A stretch of 64,000 bases of DNA, taken from Trichomonas vaginalis G3 (Eukaryota; Parabasalia; Trichomonadida; Trichomonadidae). Positions 38,080 through 47,566 of the stretch are shown piece after piece. Where the stretch lies: the NCBI RefSeq assembly GCF_026262505.1, contig NC_067203.1, positions 1,612,001 to 1,676,000 of the forward strand, in the 5' to 3' direction. The number at the start of each line of letters is the position of its first letter. Position 1 is the stretch's first letter. The position numbers and the translations under genes are program-made. The notes beneath the pieces are model-generated. The model had not been told where the DNA came from and made no database searches. It saw nothing but the letters and a program-made list of their open reading frames with translations.

Positions 38080-40065
38080 ATGTCGAAAGAAACAGCGTCT
38101 ATGAGAGAAATAAAACACAACCGACAACTCATTTTGCAAGCTCTAAATAAGAACACAACAAACTTTTCAAACTATTCTAAGATATCTGAGTCATTGAAAG
38201 AAGGAAACTTAAAACTGACATTAAACCCATTGACAGACGAGTTTCTATTTCAAGACAGTAAGAACCATACTGTTTGTATAAATCCAACAAAAGGAACTTT
38301 AAACGAGAAACCTATAAAAGAACTTCTTTTGAAAGCAGATGTTGACAACAAAGCTGACAAAGAGTATGTCATTGAAAAAGTTCAAGAAGAACATGACAGA
38401 GCAGATGCAACATATGCAACGAAAGAGGATGTTGACAACAAAGCTGACAAAGAGTATGTCATTGAAAAAGTTCAAGAAGAACATGACAGAGCAGATGCAA
38501 CATATGCAACGAAAGAGGATGTTGACAACAAAGCTGACAAAGAGTATGTCATTGAAAAAGTTCAAGAAGAACATGACAGAGCAGATGCAACATATGCAAC
38601 GAAAGAACATACTCATCCTGAACTAGCGGACAAAACATATGTTGACAATAAAATGTCAAGTGAAGTGACAAGAGCTGACAAAGAATATTCTAAAAAGACT
38701 CATATACATACCATTGCAAATATTACAAACTTACAAGAAACCTTAAACAGGAAAAGTGACGTTGGACATACACATACCATTGCAAATATTACAAACTTAC
38801 AAGAAACCTTAAACAGGAAAAGTGACGTTGGACATACACATACCATTGCAAATATTACAAACTTACAAGAAACCTTAAACAGGAAAAGTGACGTTGGACA
38901 TACACATACCATTGCAAATATTACAAACTTACAAGAAACCTTAAACAGGAAAAGTGACGTTGGACATACACATACATCTTCTGAAATAACAGACTTAAAC
39001 GTTAGCCTTGAAAAGAAAGCAGATAAAACATATGTCAATGAAATATACCAAAGTTTAGTTGGAACAACAAAAAATATTGAAACTATTGTTGGTGACTTTT
39101 CTGTCAATGAAGAAAACAAATATTTTAGATGGGAGTTTGTACATTCCTTAAAAAATGGTATACGGTATAAACTCATTCCGAAAAATAACAATGAAATGTA
39201 TGTAAGCTATAAAAAGAACGATGGTACACAAGTTAAAGTTCCATTAGACAACAACTGCTACTTAAACTTATATGGAGACGAACAAAAGAAATATTTAAGA
39301 GTTTATGAAATGGCAGATATGACATTGCCTGACCCAGCTCCAGCACCATACTATTATGACTATGGAGATGACGAAAGAATACTACACGCAGATGAACAAA
39401 AGCTAACATTATATTTAGATTTTTATAGATATAAAAGATATAATGCAATAGAAAAAACGAGAATAGTATACTATTATACAGATGACAGAAATAAATATTA
39501 TAGTCAAGATTTTACCTACCCTGAAAACATAAGATTATATTATAAAAAATATTCTGACACAAAAAAGAAGAAACCTGAAATAGTTGCACTATATTTTAAG
39601 TTCAAAAGAGACAATCCTATAATATCTCATATGTTTGATTTAATGAACCCAGTAGGTTCTATTTACACGTCAATGGAAGCAAGAGGTCCTCAAGCAATGT
39701 TTGGTGTTGGTGCATGGGAACAAATAGTCGACAGGTTTTTGTATTGTGCAAACTCTTCAAAGGAAACAGGTGGAAGTAAAACGATTTCAGGTGAAAACTT
39801 ACCTGCGCACAGTCACTACATAGATTTAAGTACATCTCAAGCAGGTTGGCATAAGCATAGATATTGGAATTGGTCAGCAATGACAAAAGGTAAAGGATAT
39901 GATGTTAAAGACAACGTTCAGTTTGCTATAAATTGTTACTGGAGTAACACTGAGGGAGGAGGAAACCATATACATCGCGTTTCAGGGTATACGCAAACAA
40001 CGGGACAAAGTAAAGAATACATGCCACCTTACATGACAGTTTACGCATGGTATAGAATTGCTTAG
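38080..40065 (+). CDS. Phage-like trimeric fibre, expanded shaft (C)
   Basis: 661 aa versus 469 in A. The first ~95 residues and last ~120 are nearly the same as A. The shaft is lengthened by three identical 30-residue units (NKADKEYVIEKVQEEHDRAD... at 38338-38607) and four 22-residue units (HTIANITNLQETLNRKSDVG, 38710-38973). A unique ~180-residue beta/Tyr-rich insert (about residues 320-500, GIRYKLIPKNNNEMYVSYKK, PDPAPAPYYYDYGDDER) precedes the collar domain with LPAHSH and GGGNHIHRV. Likely receptor-binding fibre. Looks whole. Confidence 0.82.
   Translation: MSKETASMREIKHNRQLILQALNKNTTNFSNYSKISESLKEGNLKLTLNPLTDEFLFQDSKNHTVCINPTKGTLNEKPIKELLLKADVDNKADKEYVIEKVQEEHDRADATYATKEDVDNKADKEYVIEKVQEEHDRADATYATKEDVDNKADKEYVIEKVQEEHDRADATYATKEHTHPELADKTYVDNKMSSEVTRADKEYSKKTHIHTIANITNLQETLNRKSDVGHTHTIANITNLQETLNRKSDVGHTHTIANITNLQETLNRKSDVGHTHTIANITNLQETLNRKSDVGHTHTSSEITDLNVSLEKKADKTYVNEIYQSLVGTTKNIETIVGDFSVNEENKYFRWEFVHSLKNGIRYKLIPKNNNEMYVSYKKNDGTQVKVPLDNNCYLNLYGDEQKKYLRVYEMADMTLPDPAPAPYYYDYGDDERILHADEQKLTLYLDFYRYKRYNAIEKTRIVYYYTDDRNKYYSQDFTYPENIRLYYKKYSDTKKKKPEIVALYFKFKRDNPIISHMFDLMNPVGSIYTSMEARGPQAMFGVGAWEQIVDRFLYCANSSKETGGSKTISGENLPAHSHYIDLSTSQAGWHKHRYWNWSAMTKGKGYDVKDNVQFAINCYWSNTEGGGNHIHRVSGYTQTTGQSKEYMPPYMTVYAWYRIA
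38338..38607 (+). repeat. Three 90-bp in-frame repeats in the fibre gene
   Basis: Units start at 38338, 38428 and 38518, apparently identical. Each encodes a 30-residue shaft unit. A has only one related unit at this place. Confidence 0.95.
38710..38973 (+). repeat. Four 66-bp in-frame repeats in the fibre gene
   Basis: Units start at 38710, 38776, 38842 and 38908, apparently identical; each encodes 22 residues with an HTHT turn. A lacks this expansion. Confidence 0.95.
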
Positions 40066-41020
40066 TCGTCATTTTCAACTTCTTTAGCATATTCGTCAGG
40101 AGTTGTCTTATATTTGTTAGGAACTGTCTTTGAAAGTATACCACCTTGAACTTTGACAAGTTTGAAACAAGGTCTGACAATAGTAGTTTTATCTTCTGCT
40201 TGCAGTCTGTACATTTTGCCATGTTTGCCTAAAACTTCATAATATTCTCTTGTATACTTTCTTCTATTTTTACGAACACGAACGTGAGTACCTGTCGGGT
40301 TCCCATTGTTGTCATAGTCAATAGTATTTTCATATGGGTCGCGTTTAGGTATTTCTATTTTTACTTTGTCACCTTTCTGAAGTTTGAAGCCTGGCATTCT
40401 TTCTTGTTTGTCTCTTTTGACTAAACTATTAAATATATAGTCTTTCTCTAAGTCGGGTTGTTTTTCATTTCTTCGGGGGAATGGTTTCCCAAACCTTTTT
40501 GTTTACGGCTATTGTAAATATTTAAAACTTGTCTCATCTTTGCCATGGAGAAATGTCTATACTTGTCGTCATATGACATTTCATCTACCTCACCACCTTG
40601 TGGTTGATTTAAGTCTCTTAAGATTTTTATACAACTGTCAATGACACCAAGAGCAGAATGGTTTTGGTCGACAATGAAATATTGGTTTACATTTTTTGAA
40701 CGCAGATAGTTTTTAATATCGTCTGATTTGAAAGAACTTTCACAGTCAGATGTCAGTTTTGTTGGATGGTATTTGTCAACGAAGATTGTCAAAGCAGTTT
40801 TCACATCTAAAATATTTTTGGATTGTAATGGTATGGCTTCACAGTATCTTGTGTTTTGACCAACAAATATTAGCCAGTATGGTGGTCCATCTTCTCTATA
40901 CCTCGGAATGTTTTCCAAGATATCCATAAACCAAGCATTTGGTGTTGAACTAAAGATTTTTACCATGAGTGCTTTCTTTGTCGCTTTAGAAACATACGGG
41001 TCCTTGTTTGAATTCGTCAT
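40062..41020 (-). pseudogene. Maverick RVE-type integrase (C)
   Basis: Homologue of 3057-4015: RVE core (WFMDILENIP, SDCESSF, HSALGVID), then KLQKGDKVKIEIPKRDPY and a basic THVRVRKNRRKY tail. Shares a 16-bp divergent promoter with the gene at 41037. Looks broken, about one break. Confidence 0.8.
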
Positions 41021-41036
41021 TTTTAACCCATAAGAA

Positions 41037-41438
41037 ATGGGTTTATTTGGCGCATTAGCAGGAGTCGCATCTAGATTTTTGCCCGCAGTGGGAACAATAG
41101 CCAGAGGTGTATTTGGAGTTGGAAGGAAGATTTTGAGTACTTTAGGTATACTGAAAGAGAAAGCGCAACCTATTATACAAACCGTACAGAAAGGTTGGGA
41201 TGTAGCACGAGATGCAGCAAATCTTATTCCAAATCCTGAAACAAGAGGAAAAGTTCAAGGATGGATGGACAATGTAGGAAGACAAGCAGGAAACTACTAT
41301 AACAAAGCAAATGACTACTATAACCAAGCAGGGCACTATATGGACCAAGGTGAAAGATTCTTTAACAGAGGATATAACCATGCACAACAGTGGGTAAACA
41401 ACAACCAACCTCAACCGCCTCAAACGTGGGGAATGTAA
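41037..41438 (+). CDS. Protein-VI-like amphipathic peptide (133 aa, C)
   Basis: Near-identical to 2639-3040: MGLFGALAGVASRFLPAVG start and Tyr/Asn/Gln-rich tail. Membrane-active virion role inferred. Looks whole. Confidence 0.6.
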   Translation: MGLFGALAGVASRFLPAVGTIARGVFGVGRKILSTLGILKEKAQPIIQTVQKGWDVARDAANLIPNPETRGKVQGWMDNVGRQAGNYYNKANDYYNQAGHYMDQGERFFNRGYNHAQQWVNNNQPQPPQTWGM

Positions 41439-41457
41439 ATTTTTTTACTGAGATGAA

Positions 41458-41613
41458 ATGAACAATACAGCATTGAGACAAATGGGTTCAAGATGGATTT
41501 GTCGGCTTCCAGCAGTTACACAACCACGTGTTTGTCAAGTTCTTCCTATACCTCAGGAAGTTTTAGACCGACTTAAAAAACCTAAACAACCAGTTGAAAA
41601 CAAACCAAACTAA
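41458..41613 (+). CDS. Small conserved Maverick protein (51 aa)
   Basis: MNNTALRQMGSRWICRLPAV..., one residue longer than its copy at 2467-2619, with the frame preserved. Starts after TTTTTTACTGAGATGAA, the signature that also precedes the next gene. Function unknown. Confidence 0.6.
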   Translation: MNNTALRQMGSRWICRLPAVTQPRVCQVLPIPQEVLDRLKKPKQPVENKPN

Positions 41614-41632
41614 AATTTTTTACTGAGATGAA

Positions 41633-42211
41633 ATGACCGAAGAAGTTGAAACGGTAGATTTGACACCACAAACAAAAAGTTCAGAACCATTGTCAAAACC
41701 TGTCAAAGAACTTACAGATGAAGAGAAAAATTCAATAATAGAAAGTGCCAGGTCTGGAAATACAAACCCTAACTACAAAGTCACTTTTCATAAAAATGGA
41801 ACGGCTAGTATCTCAAAAAAGAAACAGACTCTCACAAATAAAATATTGAAGTCTGAAGGAGCTTTCGAGACAACAGATGGAAAAGTTTACTTCACTGACC
41901 AACAGTTCATTATAGAACATCTCATTGACTTAGAGTCGAAATATTCTAAACTTTACAACAAACACAAAAAGTTGAAAGGAAAACAGAAACAAATGGCATA
42001 TGACATTTATGAAGATGTTGACGACACAACTGTTCCTGCAAGTGAGGTAAAGTCAGATGAACCGAAAAGTGACGAAAAACCAATAGAAGAAGAAAACCAA
42101 AAACTGAAGATAAACCAAAACCAAAGGTTAGTTTCCAAACTAAACCAAGTCAACCTTCATTAGCTGGTATGGGTTGGCGTCAAAGACTTTGGCAGCGGTG
42201 GTTATGTAAAG
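41633..42211 (+). pseudogene. Acidic/lysine-rich Maverick protein (C)
   Basis: Homologue of the 194-aa protein at 1863-2447, ending with the same GMGWRQRL region. Looks broken, about one or two breaks. Confidence 0.6.
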
Positions 42212-42243
42212 TAAAGAAAAAACATTTTTTTATTTTTATAAAA

Positions 42244-42429
42244 ATGCCCCCGTATAGAATGGATAGAAGGTCTGCTAGAATAAAAGCAGAGTTAGAAAGA
42301 TATGGTTGGAGAGTTTCAAAGAAGTTTAAATATAGGAAGGGAAGACCCATAAAAGTCTATGACAAATTGTCTGGTCTTCGCTACGAAATGGACTTGGAAA
42401 CAGCACGCGCAAATTATCCAAACAGATAG
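42244..42429 (+). CDS. 61-aa basic protein before the polymerase
   Basis: Begins MPPYRMDRRSARIKAELERY, then KKFKYRKGRPIKVYDKLSG. Strongly basic, likely nucleic-acid binding. Starts after TTTTTTTATTTTTATAAAAATG-like sequence. It could be a small independent gene or the first part of the polymerase region just downstream. Confidence 0.4.
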   Translation: MPPYRMDRRSARIKAELERYGWRVSKKFKYRKGRPIKVYDKLSGLRYEMDLETARANYPNR

Positions 42430-42452
42430 AGAGGTTAGAAGAAGAACGTCTT

Positions 42453-44383
42453 ATGGACATGCCTTTCGATGTTAGTGAACCTCAAGTTGAAGGACACGAC
42501 GGCTTTGCCAGATTCTACTGGAAACATGACGAACAATTGCATCCTTTGAGAAGGAAAAAAGGAAGGGAAGACGCACATGCTCCCATGGAAAGAACAAGAT
42601 ATGCATATGAAAAGTATCGTGAAGTTAGAAGTAAAATTACATCTGGTCGAACCTTTACAGTAAACTTTGACGAAGGAAAGAACAAAGAAGGCTTCATGGG
42701 TGTACTTGCTGCAATTCAAGACGGAAATAAGAAAGGATACAATCTCAGACTAACCGTAACAGATTTAGATGGTCATATTTACTATGCGCATGGCAATGTC
42801 ACAACAGCCGCACAACTTCTTGACGCTTTCAAGACTACAAAGAGAGAACAAATGTTGACTCCGACTCAGACATTTTGAATGCAATTGAAGGAATTGCAAG
42901 CGTGAAGTTTGAATGGTACCAACCTAACCCTCAAGCAGTCAGACAACATGCTGGATACTTCCCCTTCAGAAATAAGTCTGACATTGACTTGACAAGGTAT
43001 GGAATTTACAATTCAATTGAAACAATTGTCAATGAACCTTGTATTCTTACATGTCTCAGGAACTCTGGTCTTGTTACAGATGAGAAGATGAAGTATCTTG
43101 AGTCATGTGTGAAACAAGGTACATTCTCAGAGGTCAATTGTCAAAAATTGCACCGTTGGCAAATGTCAATATCCGAGTCAACATACCGACTGAGAAAGGT
43201 TCTTCACATGACGACTATGTTGTTGACAAAGACTTACCATGGTTGAAGATTGTAATTGTCCACAACCACTTCATGTTGAACGAAAGTCTTACAAACCCAT
43301 TGTTCGGAAAAGGCAAGTGCAACATTGTCAGAGCTGTTAACATTCTTTTCGAGAAAGGTTTGTTGGAACCAATTCCAGATGACAAGCTGACAGAAACTTT
43401 TGTACCAAAAGACGAAACAAACTTTTCATTGTTAGCAAGACCAAAAGTTGTTCCAGACAAAGTTAGCACAAAAGAAGTACACAGTTCCACAAGGAGTTGG
43501 ATTGTTCGGATACCAACCTGAACCAGAAGAACTTCCAATGAGGTTGCAAGAACTTCAAGATGCTATAAACAAACTTCCATTGACATCCAATCGACGTCAA
43601 ATTGTATTGGAGAGCATCTGAGTTAGGTCAGAAGGTTTTATATGAAACAGGTTGCTTTGACGATGTTTATGAGATAACAGGAGAAGTTTCTCAGAAGATA
43701 AGAGACTCACTTGAATTTCCACGAACTGGACCGATTGGTGCGACAAGTTCGACTCATGAAAAAATATACTATGTCGACCTTAACGCTGCGTACATGAGGT
43801 TTGTCCAATATATCCGACTGGAATTCCAAACGAAGATGGTGAGTTCCCGGGAAAGAACTATACAGTTGGAAAAGTCATACAACAACTGTATGATATTAGG
43901 AAAGCTTCAAACCCCAAACTTGCAATGACACTCAAATTGCTTATGAATTCGACATGGGGATATTCCATTAAAAAACCTCAAAAGATGAAGAGTAAACACT
44001 ATGAGAAGGTCGACAACTTTGTTGAAAGGTTTTCTCCTTTTGTTTTGAAATACGAGTTCACTCAAGGTCAAAATGGCTTAGTAACCACAGTAAAACCTAT
44101 TGTCGAACATTGGTCTTATCCTCAGTTCGCAAAAGCAGTCCTTGACAACTACAACAAATTCTTCTCCGATGTTAAATCCAAAGTGAAGGTATACTATGAG
44201 AACATTGACGCACTCATGACGAACGAGGAAGGCTATAACAAACTCATTGAAATGGGTTTAGTCGGTGAAAAGATGGGTCAATTCAAATTGGACAAAATTT
44301 TCACCGAAGTTCATGTCCTCTCCAAGCGTAAGTACTGGGGTGTTAAAGAAGATGGTGAAATAGTTAAACATTGCATGAAGTAA
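42453..44383 (+). pseudogene. polB: Family-B DNA polymerase (C), degraded
   Basis: Recognised by YYVDLNAAYMRF (motif A type) and LKLLMNSTWGYSIKKP (motif B type), followed by VYYENIDALMTNEEG in the motif C position. It is shorter than the 1155-aa enzyme of B and of a different lineage. Much of the exonuclease part is hard to recognise. Heavily broken, about four or five breaks, perhaps with internal loss. C therefore probably cannot replicate with its own polymerase. Confidence 0.75.
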
Positions 44384-44411
44384 AAAAATTTTTATTCGAA
44401 TTTGAATTTAA

Positions 44412-44495
44412 ATGTGGGGAATTCTTGGTCTCAAACTCATATATAACCTGTTTGTCTGTATTTTCGTCGACTATGGCACGAGACACAAACATTGA
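44412..44495 (+). CDS. Possible 27-aa hydrophobic peptide
   Basis: MWGILGLKLIYNLFVCIFVD..., one hydrophobic stretch, directly after a start signature (TTTTTATTCGAATTTGAATT). It marks the left edge of the compositionally different island. It may be a remnant. Confidence 0.3.
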   Translation: MWGILGLKLIYNLFVCIFVDYGTRHKH

Positions 44496-44522
44496 CCAAA
44501 CGGACAAAAAGTGTCATTTCAG

Positions 44523-44786
44523 ATGGTCAAGCAGCCAATCGCATTCGAGCACTTCGAAGAAGCCTTACGTTCCAAGGGAGAGGGTGTCTGGTGCAAGGCA
44601 GAGGTCATGAAACTCTACGAGCAGTACATCCTCAATGCCTGGGAGGACAAATCGTCCTTGGATTGGCAATTCTACCAACTCCTCTGGGACGACCTCCTAC
44701 GCAACTGGGATGACGAAAGAGTCCAATTCAGAGGTCAGGAACTACTTATCCAAATTGCCATTAATTTAAGCTACTTATGCAACTAA
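44523..44786 (+). CDS. Unknown 87-aa protein in island
   Basis: MVKQPIAFEHFEEALRSKGE... with many Trp (NAWEDKSSLDWQFYQLLWDD). Helical and acidic. Not recognised. Codon use is richer in C/G at third positions than neighbouring C genes. Confidence 0.4.
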   Translation: MVKQPIAFEHFEEALRSKGEGVWCKAEVMKLYEQYILNAWEDKSSLDWQFYQLLWDDLLRNWDDERVQFRGQELLIQIAINLSYLCN

Positions 44787-44835
44787 AAACTTAAATTTAC
44801 TCGGGGTTTCCCCCTAAAATAAAATTTTTTTACTC

Positions 44836-45531
44836 TTAGAACCACTCGAGGTTCTCCTTACGGTTGTTGAGCTTGTCACCGTCAATGTGTCTGACCTTCG
44901 TCTTCTTGTTTGGATTTGGAACCCATTGCATACCGACAAGCCTTCCCATGGAAATTGTACCGTAATTCCGAAGAGTAAGGCTCAAGTGTCCCAAGTTGTT
45001 GAGGACTGGGGTAAGAACCTTGCCTGTCTCCTTGTTGCGGATTTTGTATGGGTAGGGTTGGGAAATTTCATAACCGTCATCCGCAACAAGGGTTGCCCAA
45101 ACTTCCTTTTCTTCGTGTTTCTCTTCTTCTTCCTCTTCTTCTTCGTGTTTCTCTTCTTCCTCGAAAATTCCTTCTTCAATTTGGTACTCACGAAGTACGG
45201 TGTTGCATGTTCTGTCCTTTCCGAGTACCTTCCAGATGGCGTCTATCTCTTCGAAGAAACGGTAGATGAGTCTGGCAAGGTTTTGGTTCTCTATGTTGTA
45301 TTGGCGCAAGGTTTCCGCGAAATCGTTCAGGACTTTCTTATTGGAAGCTTGGTTCGTGAGGATTTCGACTTTGAGATTGGTTATCTCTTCCATAAGACTA
45401 CTTTGGATAGTCTTAATGGTGGTTGTCAGATGAGCGTTCAATTGGGCAATTTGAATTTGAACTGGGCGCTTGTCTGGCAACCTTGAAAGGACATCTGCCA
45501 TTGAGTTTGGCTTCGGTGCTTGTTCGGACAT
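44836..45531 (-). CDS. Coiled-coil protein with C-terminal HNH_3-like domain
   Basis: 231 aa. Residues ~25-115 form a coiled-coil (IAQLNAHLTTTIKTIQSSLM), then a Glu/Lys-rich run, then YKIRNKETGKVLTPVLNN with a GH-x-S strand (NUMOD4-like) and a closing VRHIDGDKLNNRKENLEWF, the signature of HNH_3 homing-type nucleases. The protein ends with this motif, so it holds the N-terminal half of the nuclease fold or uses it for binding. The coil may bring oligomerisation. Start after CATTTTTTCG, unlike other C genes. Looks whole. Confidence 0.65.
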   Translation of the reverse strand: MSEQAPKPNSMADVLSRLPDKRPVQIQIAQLNAHLTTTIKTIQSSLMEEITNLKVEILTNQASNKKVLNDFAETLRQYNIENQNLARLIYRFFEEIDAIWKVLGKDRTCNTVLREYQIEEGIFEEEEKHEEEEEEEEKHEEKEVWATLVADDGYEISQPYPYKIRNKETGKVLTPVLNNLGHLSLTLRNYGTISMGRLVGMQWVPNPNKKTKVRHIDGDKLNNRKENLEWF

Positions 45532-45563
45532 CGAAAAAATGAAGTGGTTTGAGAATGACGGTT

Positions 45564-46148
45564 TTACTTCAAAAAGCTTGTTATGACGGTTAAGTCATAC
45601 AACAAGTTTAAAATAATATCTTGTTCTTCTTCTGAACGTTTGTTGTCTCTTCCGATAAAAGTTTCGAACATGAGAACCAAAAAACGTTTTTTGAGATTGC
45701 GGAAGAGTTCAGGCAAACGTTCATATTCTGGATATGTTGGGAGCAGTTCGAAACATCTGAGCTGACTTTCGGACAAAATTGGGACAATGTCAACAAATTC
45801 ATCTTTGGTCGGATTGCTTGAAGGTAAGTCCCTTACATGTAAGTAGCTCTGGTAAAGTCTTCTCATTTCTGCTAACTTTTGGAGTATAGCTTCGTAGTTT
45901 AGAAGTTTTAATTTTAATTGTCTTATTCCACTCTTGACATCTAAACGGTAACTATCCATGAGGTCAAGAGTAGCTTTGGTAGCTTTAAGTGGAGCTATCT
46001 GTTCCTTGACTTCTGCAATTTTGGTTGCAATTGTGATTTGAGCTCCTTCAAGTTCGCCGTCTATGTCGTTCTCAACACCTTCAACCATAGCTTGAAACTC
46101 TTCATCGGTCCATTGAGTTTGGTGTGGGACGAATTTAACTTGCTTCAT
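45564..46148 (-). CDS. Unknown 194-aa helical protein in island
   Basis: N-terminal QTQWTDEEFQAMVEGVENDI, long helices (TIATKIAEVKEQIAPLKATK; KLKLLNYEAILQKLAEMRRL), hydrophobic helical C-terminus. Not recognised. It forms a compact cluster with 44836-45531 and 46197-46562 in the same direction with 30-50-bp spacers. Confidence 0.5.
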   Translation of the reverse strand: MKQVKFVPHQTQWTDEEFQAMVEGVENDIDGELEGAQITIATKIAEVKEQIAPLKATKATLDLMDSYRLDVKSGIRQLKLKLLNYEAILQKLAEMRRLYQSYLHVRDLPSSNPTKDEFVDIVPILSESQLRCFELLPTYPEYERLPELFRNLKKRFLVLMFETFIGRDNKRSEEEQDIILNLLYDLTVITSFLK

Positions 46149-46196
46149 TCAAAAAATGAAAAAAATGTTTTTACTCTAAACGTGCCATATAGATGT

Positions 46197-46562
46197 TTAC
46201 TGTAAAGGTACGATGTCGCCTTCTGTGTTTATGAAGAACGCCTGACCCGAGAAGTGTAAGAGTCCTCTGAGAATTTGGGCAATTCGTACAGTTGGGTTCT
46301 CTCTGTTTGGAAGTTGTATCCACGGACGCTTTGCAAAGAACTTCAAGAGGGTTTCTTTCTTCATCTCTTTTATGTCGTCTACAGGAGTGTTTTCTGGTAT
46401 TTGCAGGACAATTCCGGTGTCAATTTCAATTTTAAGCGCACTTCTTCCAGACACCCAGCCTGCAATGGTCTTGTTTGACTTCAGATGGCTCAGGTAGTTC
46501 CTAACTAGCTCATTTATCTCTATAAGGTAGATTGCCTCATCTGCTGGGTCTATGTCGGTCAT
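46197..46562 (-). CDS. Unknown 121-aa protein next to operator array
   Basis: MTDIDPADEAIYLIEINELV... with a beta-like SALKIEIDTGIVLQIPEN and a C-terminal RIAQILRGLLHFSGQAFFIN. Its ATG abuts the 22-bp repeat array, divergent from 46957-47538. Not recognised. Confidence 0.5.
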   Translation of the reverse strand: MTDIDPADEAIYLIEINELVRNYLSHLKSNKTIAGWVSGRSALKIEIDTGIVLQIPENTPVDDIKEMKKETLLKFFAKRPWIQLPNRENPTVRIAQILRGLLHFSGQAFFINTEGDIVPLQ

Positions 46563-46956
46563 TGTTTCAAGACAAGTCTTTTACTTTTTCAAGACAAGTC
46601 TTTTATTGTTTCAAGACAAGTCTTTTACTTTTTCAAGACAAGTCTTTTACTTTTTCAAGACAAGTCTTTTACTTTTTCAAGACAAGTCTTTTACTTTTTC
46701 AAGACAAGACCCGTTATTTTTCAAGAAATTTTTTGGTGTAAAGTTCTCAAATTTGAGAACAGTGGTCTTGATTGAAGACGATACCCGTACTTTTTCAAGA
46801 CAAGTCTTTTACTTTTTCAAGACAAGTCTTTTATTGTTTCAAGACAAGTCTTTTACTTTTTCAAGACAAGTCTTTTACTTTTTCAAGACAAGTCTTTTAT
46901 TGTTTCAAGACAAGTCTTTTACTTTTTCAAGACAAGTCTTTTACTTTTTCAAGACA
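46563..46956. promoter_or_regulatory. 22-bp palindromic operator-like array, ~15 sites
   Basis: Thirteen full and two partial copies of a 22-bp unit with core AAGACAAGTCTT (inverted AAGAC/GTCTT, 2-bp spacer), in two blocks. Between them (46743-46760) is a perfect 18-bp palindrome GTTCTCAAATTTGAGAAC. The array fills the space between two divergent genes and runs right up to both ATGs; the last half-site overlaps the approach to the ATG at 46957. The 22-bp period equals about two helical turns, so sites face one side of the helix. Cooperative regulator binding is inferred. Confidence 0.75.
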
Positions 46957-47538
46957 ATGTCCGACGTACCACCAACCGAGTCCATTCCCAAGCCAGAGGA
47001 ACCTAAAGCACCAGCCCCTGCACCTCAGCAACCTCAGTTCCAACAAGGACCTCCACCAAATTACTACCAATTTCCACCTCAATGTTACTACCCACCACAA
47101 GGCTTCCCGAACTACCCTCCTCAGCCTATGCCTTACTGCCCTAACCCTTGGATGTTCATGTCAAACCCTCCACCCCAATTCCAATTCCAATCTCAATCCA
47201 AGAGAGACCAAGACTTCGAAGAAGGTCTGAACCGCTTACGCAAAGAGTATGCTACAGCTCCAATGGAAGATGACAGGCTTTCAGTCTCTTCCCTAAAGTC
47301 GACCAATTCGACTCGTACCACAGATTCGGTCAAAGACAGAGACGACTACCTCAAGCAGTCTGAGAGACTCTTCATCCTACAACCATTTACAGTTGGAGCT
47401 CTCAAGAACATGCGCAATTACGAAGGTCAGACACCAGCTGGAGACCGCAAAACAGACGTACTCGCAAGAGCCGTCCAGCTCGTCAAGACAAAGACTGAGA
47501 TAGTCGACTTCATTCTTGCAGCTTGCCCATACAAGTAA
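46957..47538 (+). CDS. Pro/Gln/Tyr-rich protein of island (193 aa)
   Basis: Start chosen at 46957 because upstream in-frame codons only translate the repeat array. Residues 1-75 are Pro/Gln/Tyr-rich (PPPNYYQFPPQCYYPPQGF). A Ser/Thr-rich charged middle precedes a helical C-terminal domain (RLFILQPFTVGALKNMRNYE, VQLVKTKTEIVDFILAACP). Domain layout is reminiscent of self-assembling or scaffold proteins, but no family is recognised. Confidence 0.55.
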   Translation: MSDVPPTESIPKPEEPKAPAPAPQQPQFQQGPPPNYYQFPPQCYYPPQGFPNYPPQPMPYCPNPWMFMSNPPPQFQFQSQSKRDQDFEEGLNRLRKEYATAPMEDDRLSVSSLKSTNSTRTTDSVKDRDDYLKQSERLFILQPFTVGALKNMRNYEGQTPAGDRKTDVLARAVQLVKTKTEIVDFILAACPYK

Positions 47539-47566
47539 AAAAATAAACAATTACGAGTTAAACTTT

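Noticed and set aside
38299-39191. Antisense frames rich in Cys/Phe/Leu opposite the fibre repeats
   Set aside because: Shadow frames created by the 90-bp and 66-bp in-frame repeats of the sense gene.
46552-46956. Long frame translating repeated SRQVFYFFKTSLLLFQDK units upstream of 46957
   Set aside because: It is the 22-bp operator-like array read as protein, since 22 bp shifts frame each unit and all three frames stay open. The real gene starts at 46957 where composition changes.
46563-46956. CRISPR array of short repeats
   Set aside because: The repeats are 22 bp with no spacers between them, in a eukaryotic element.
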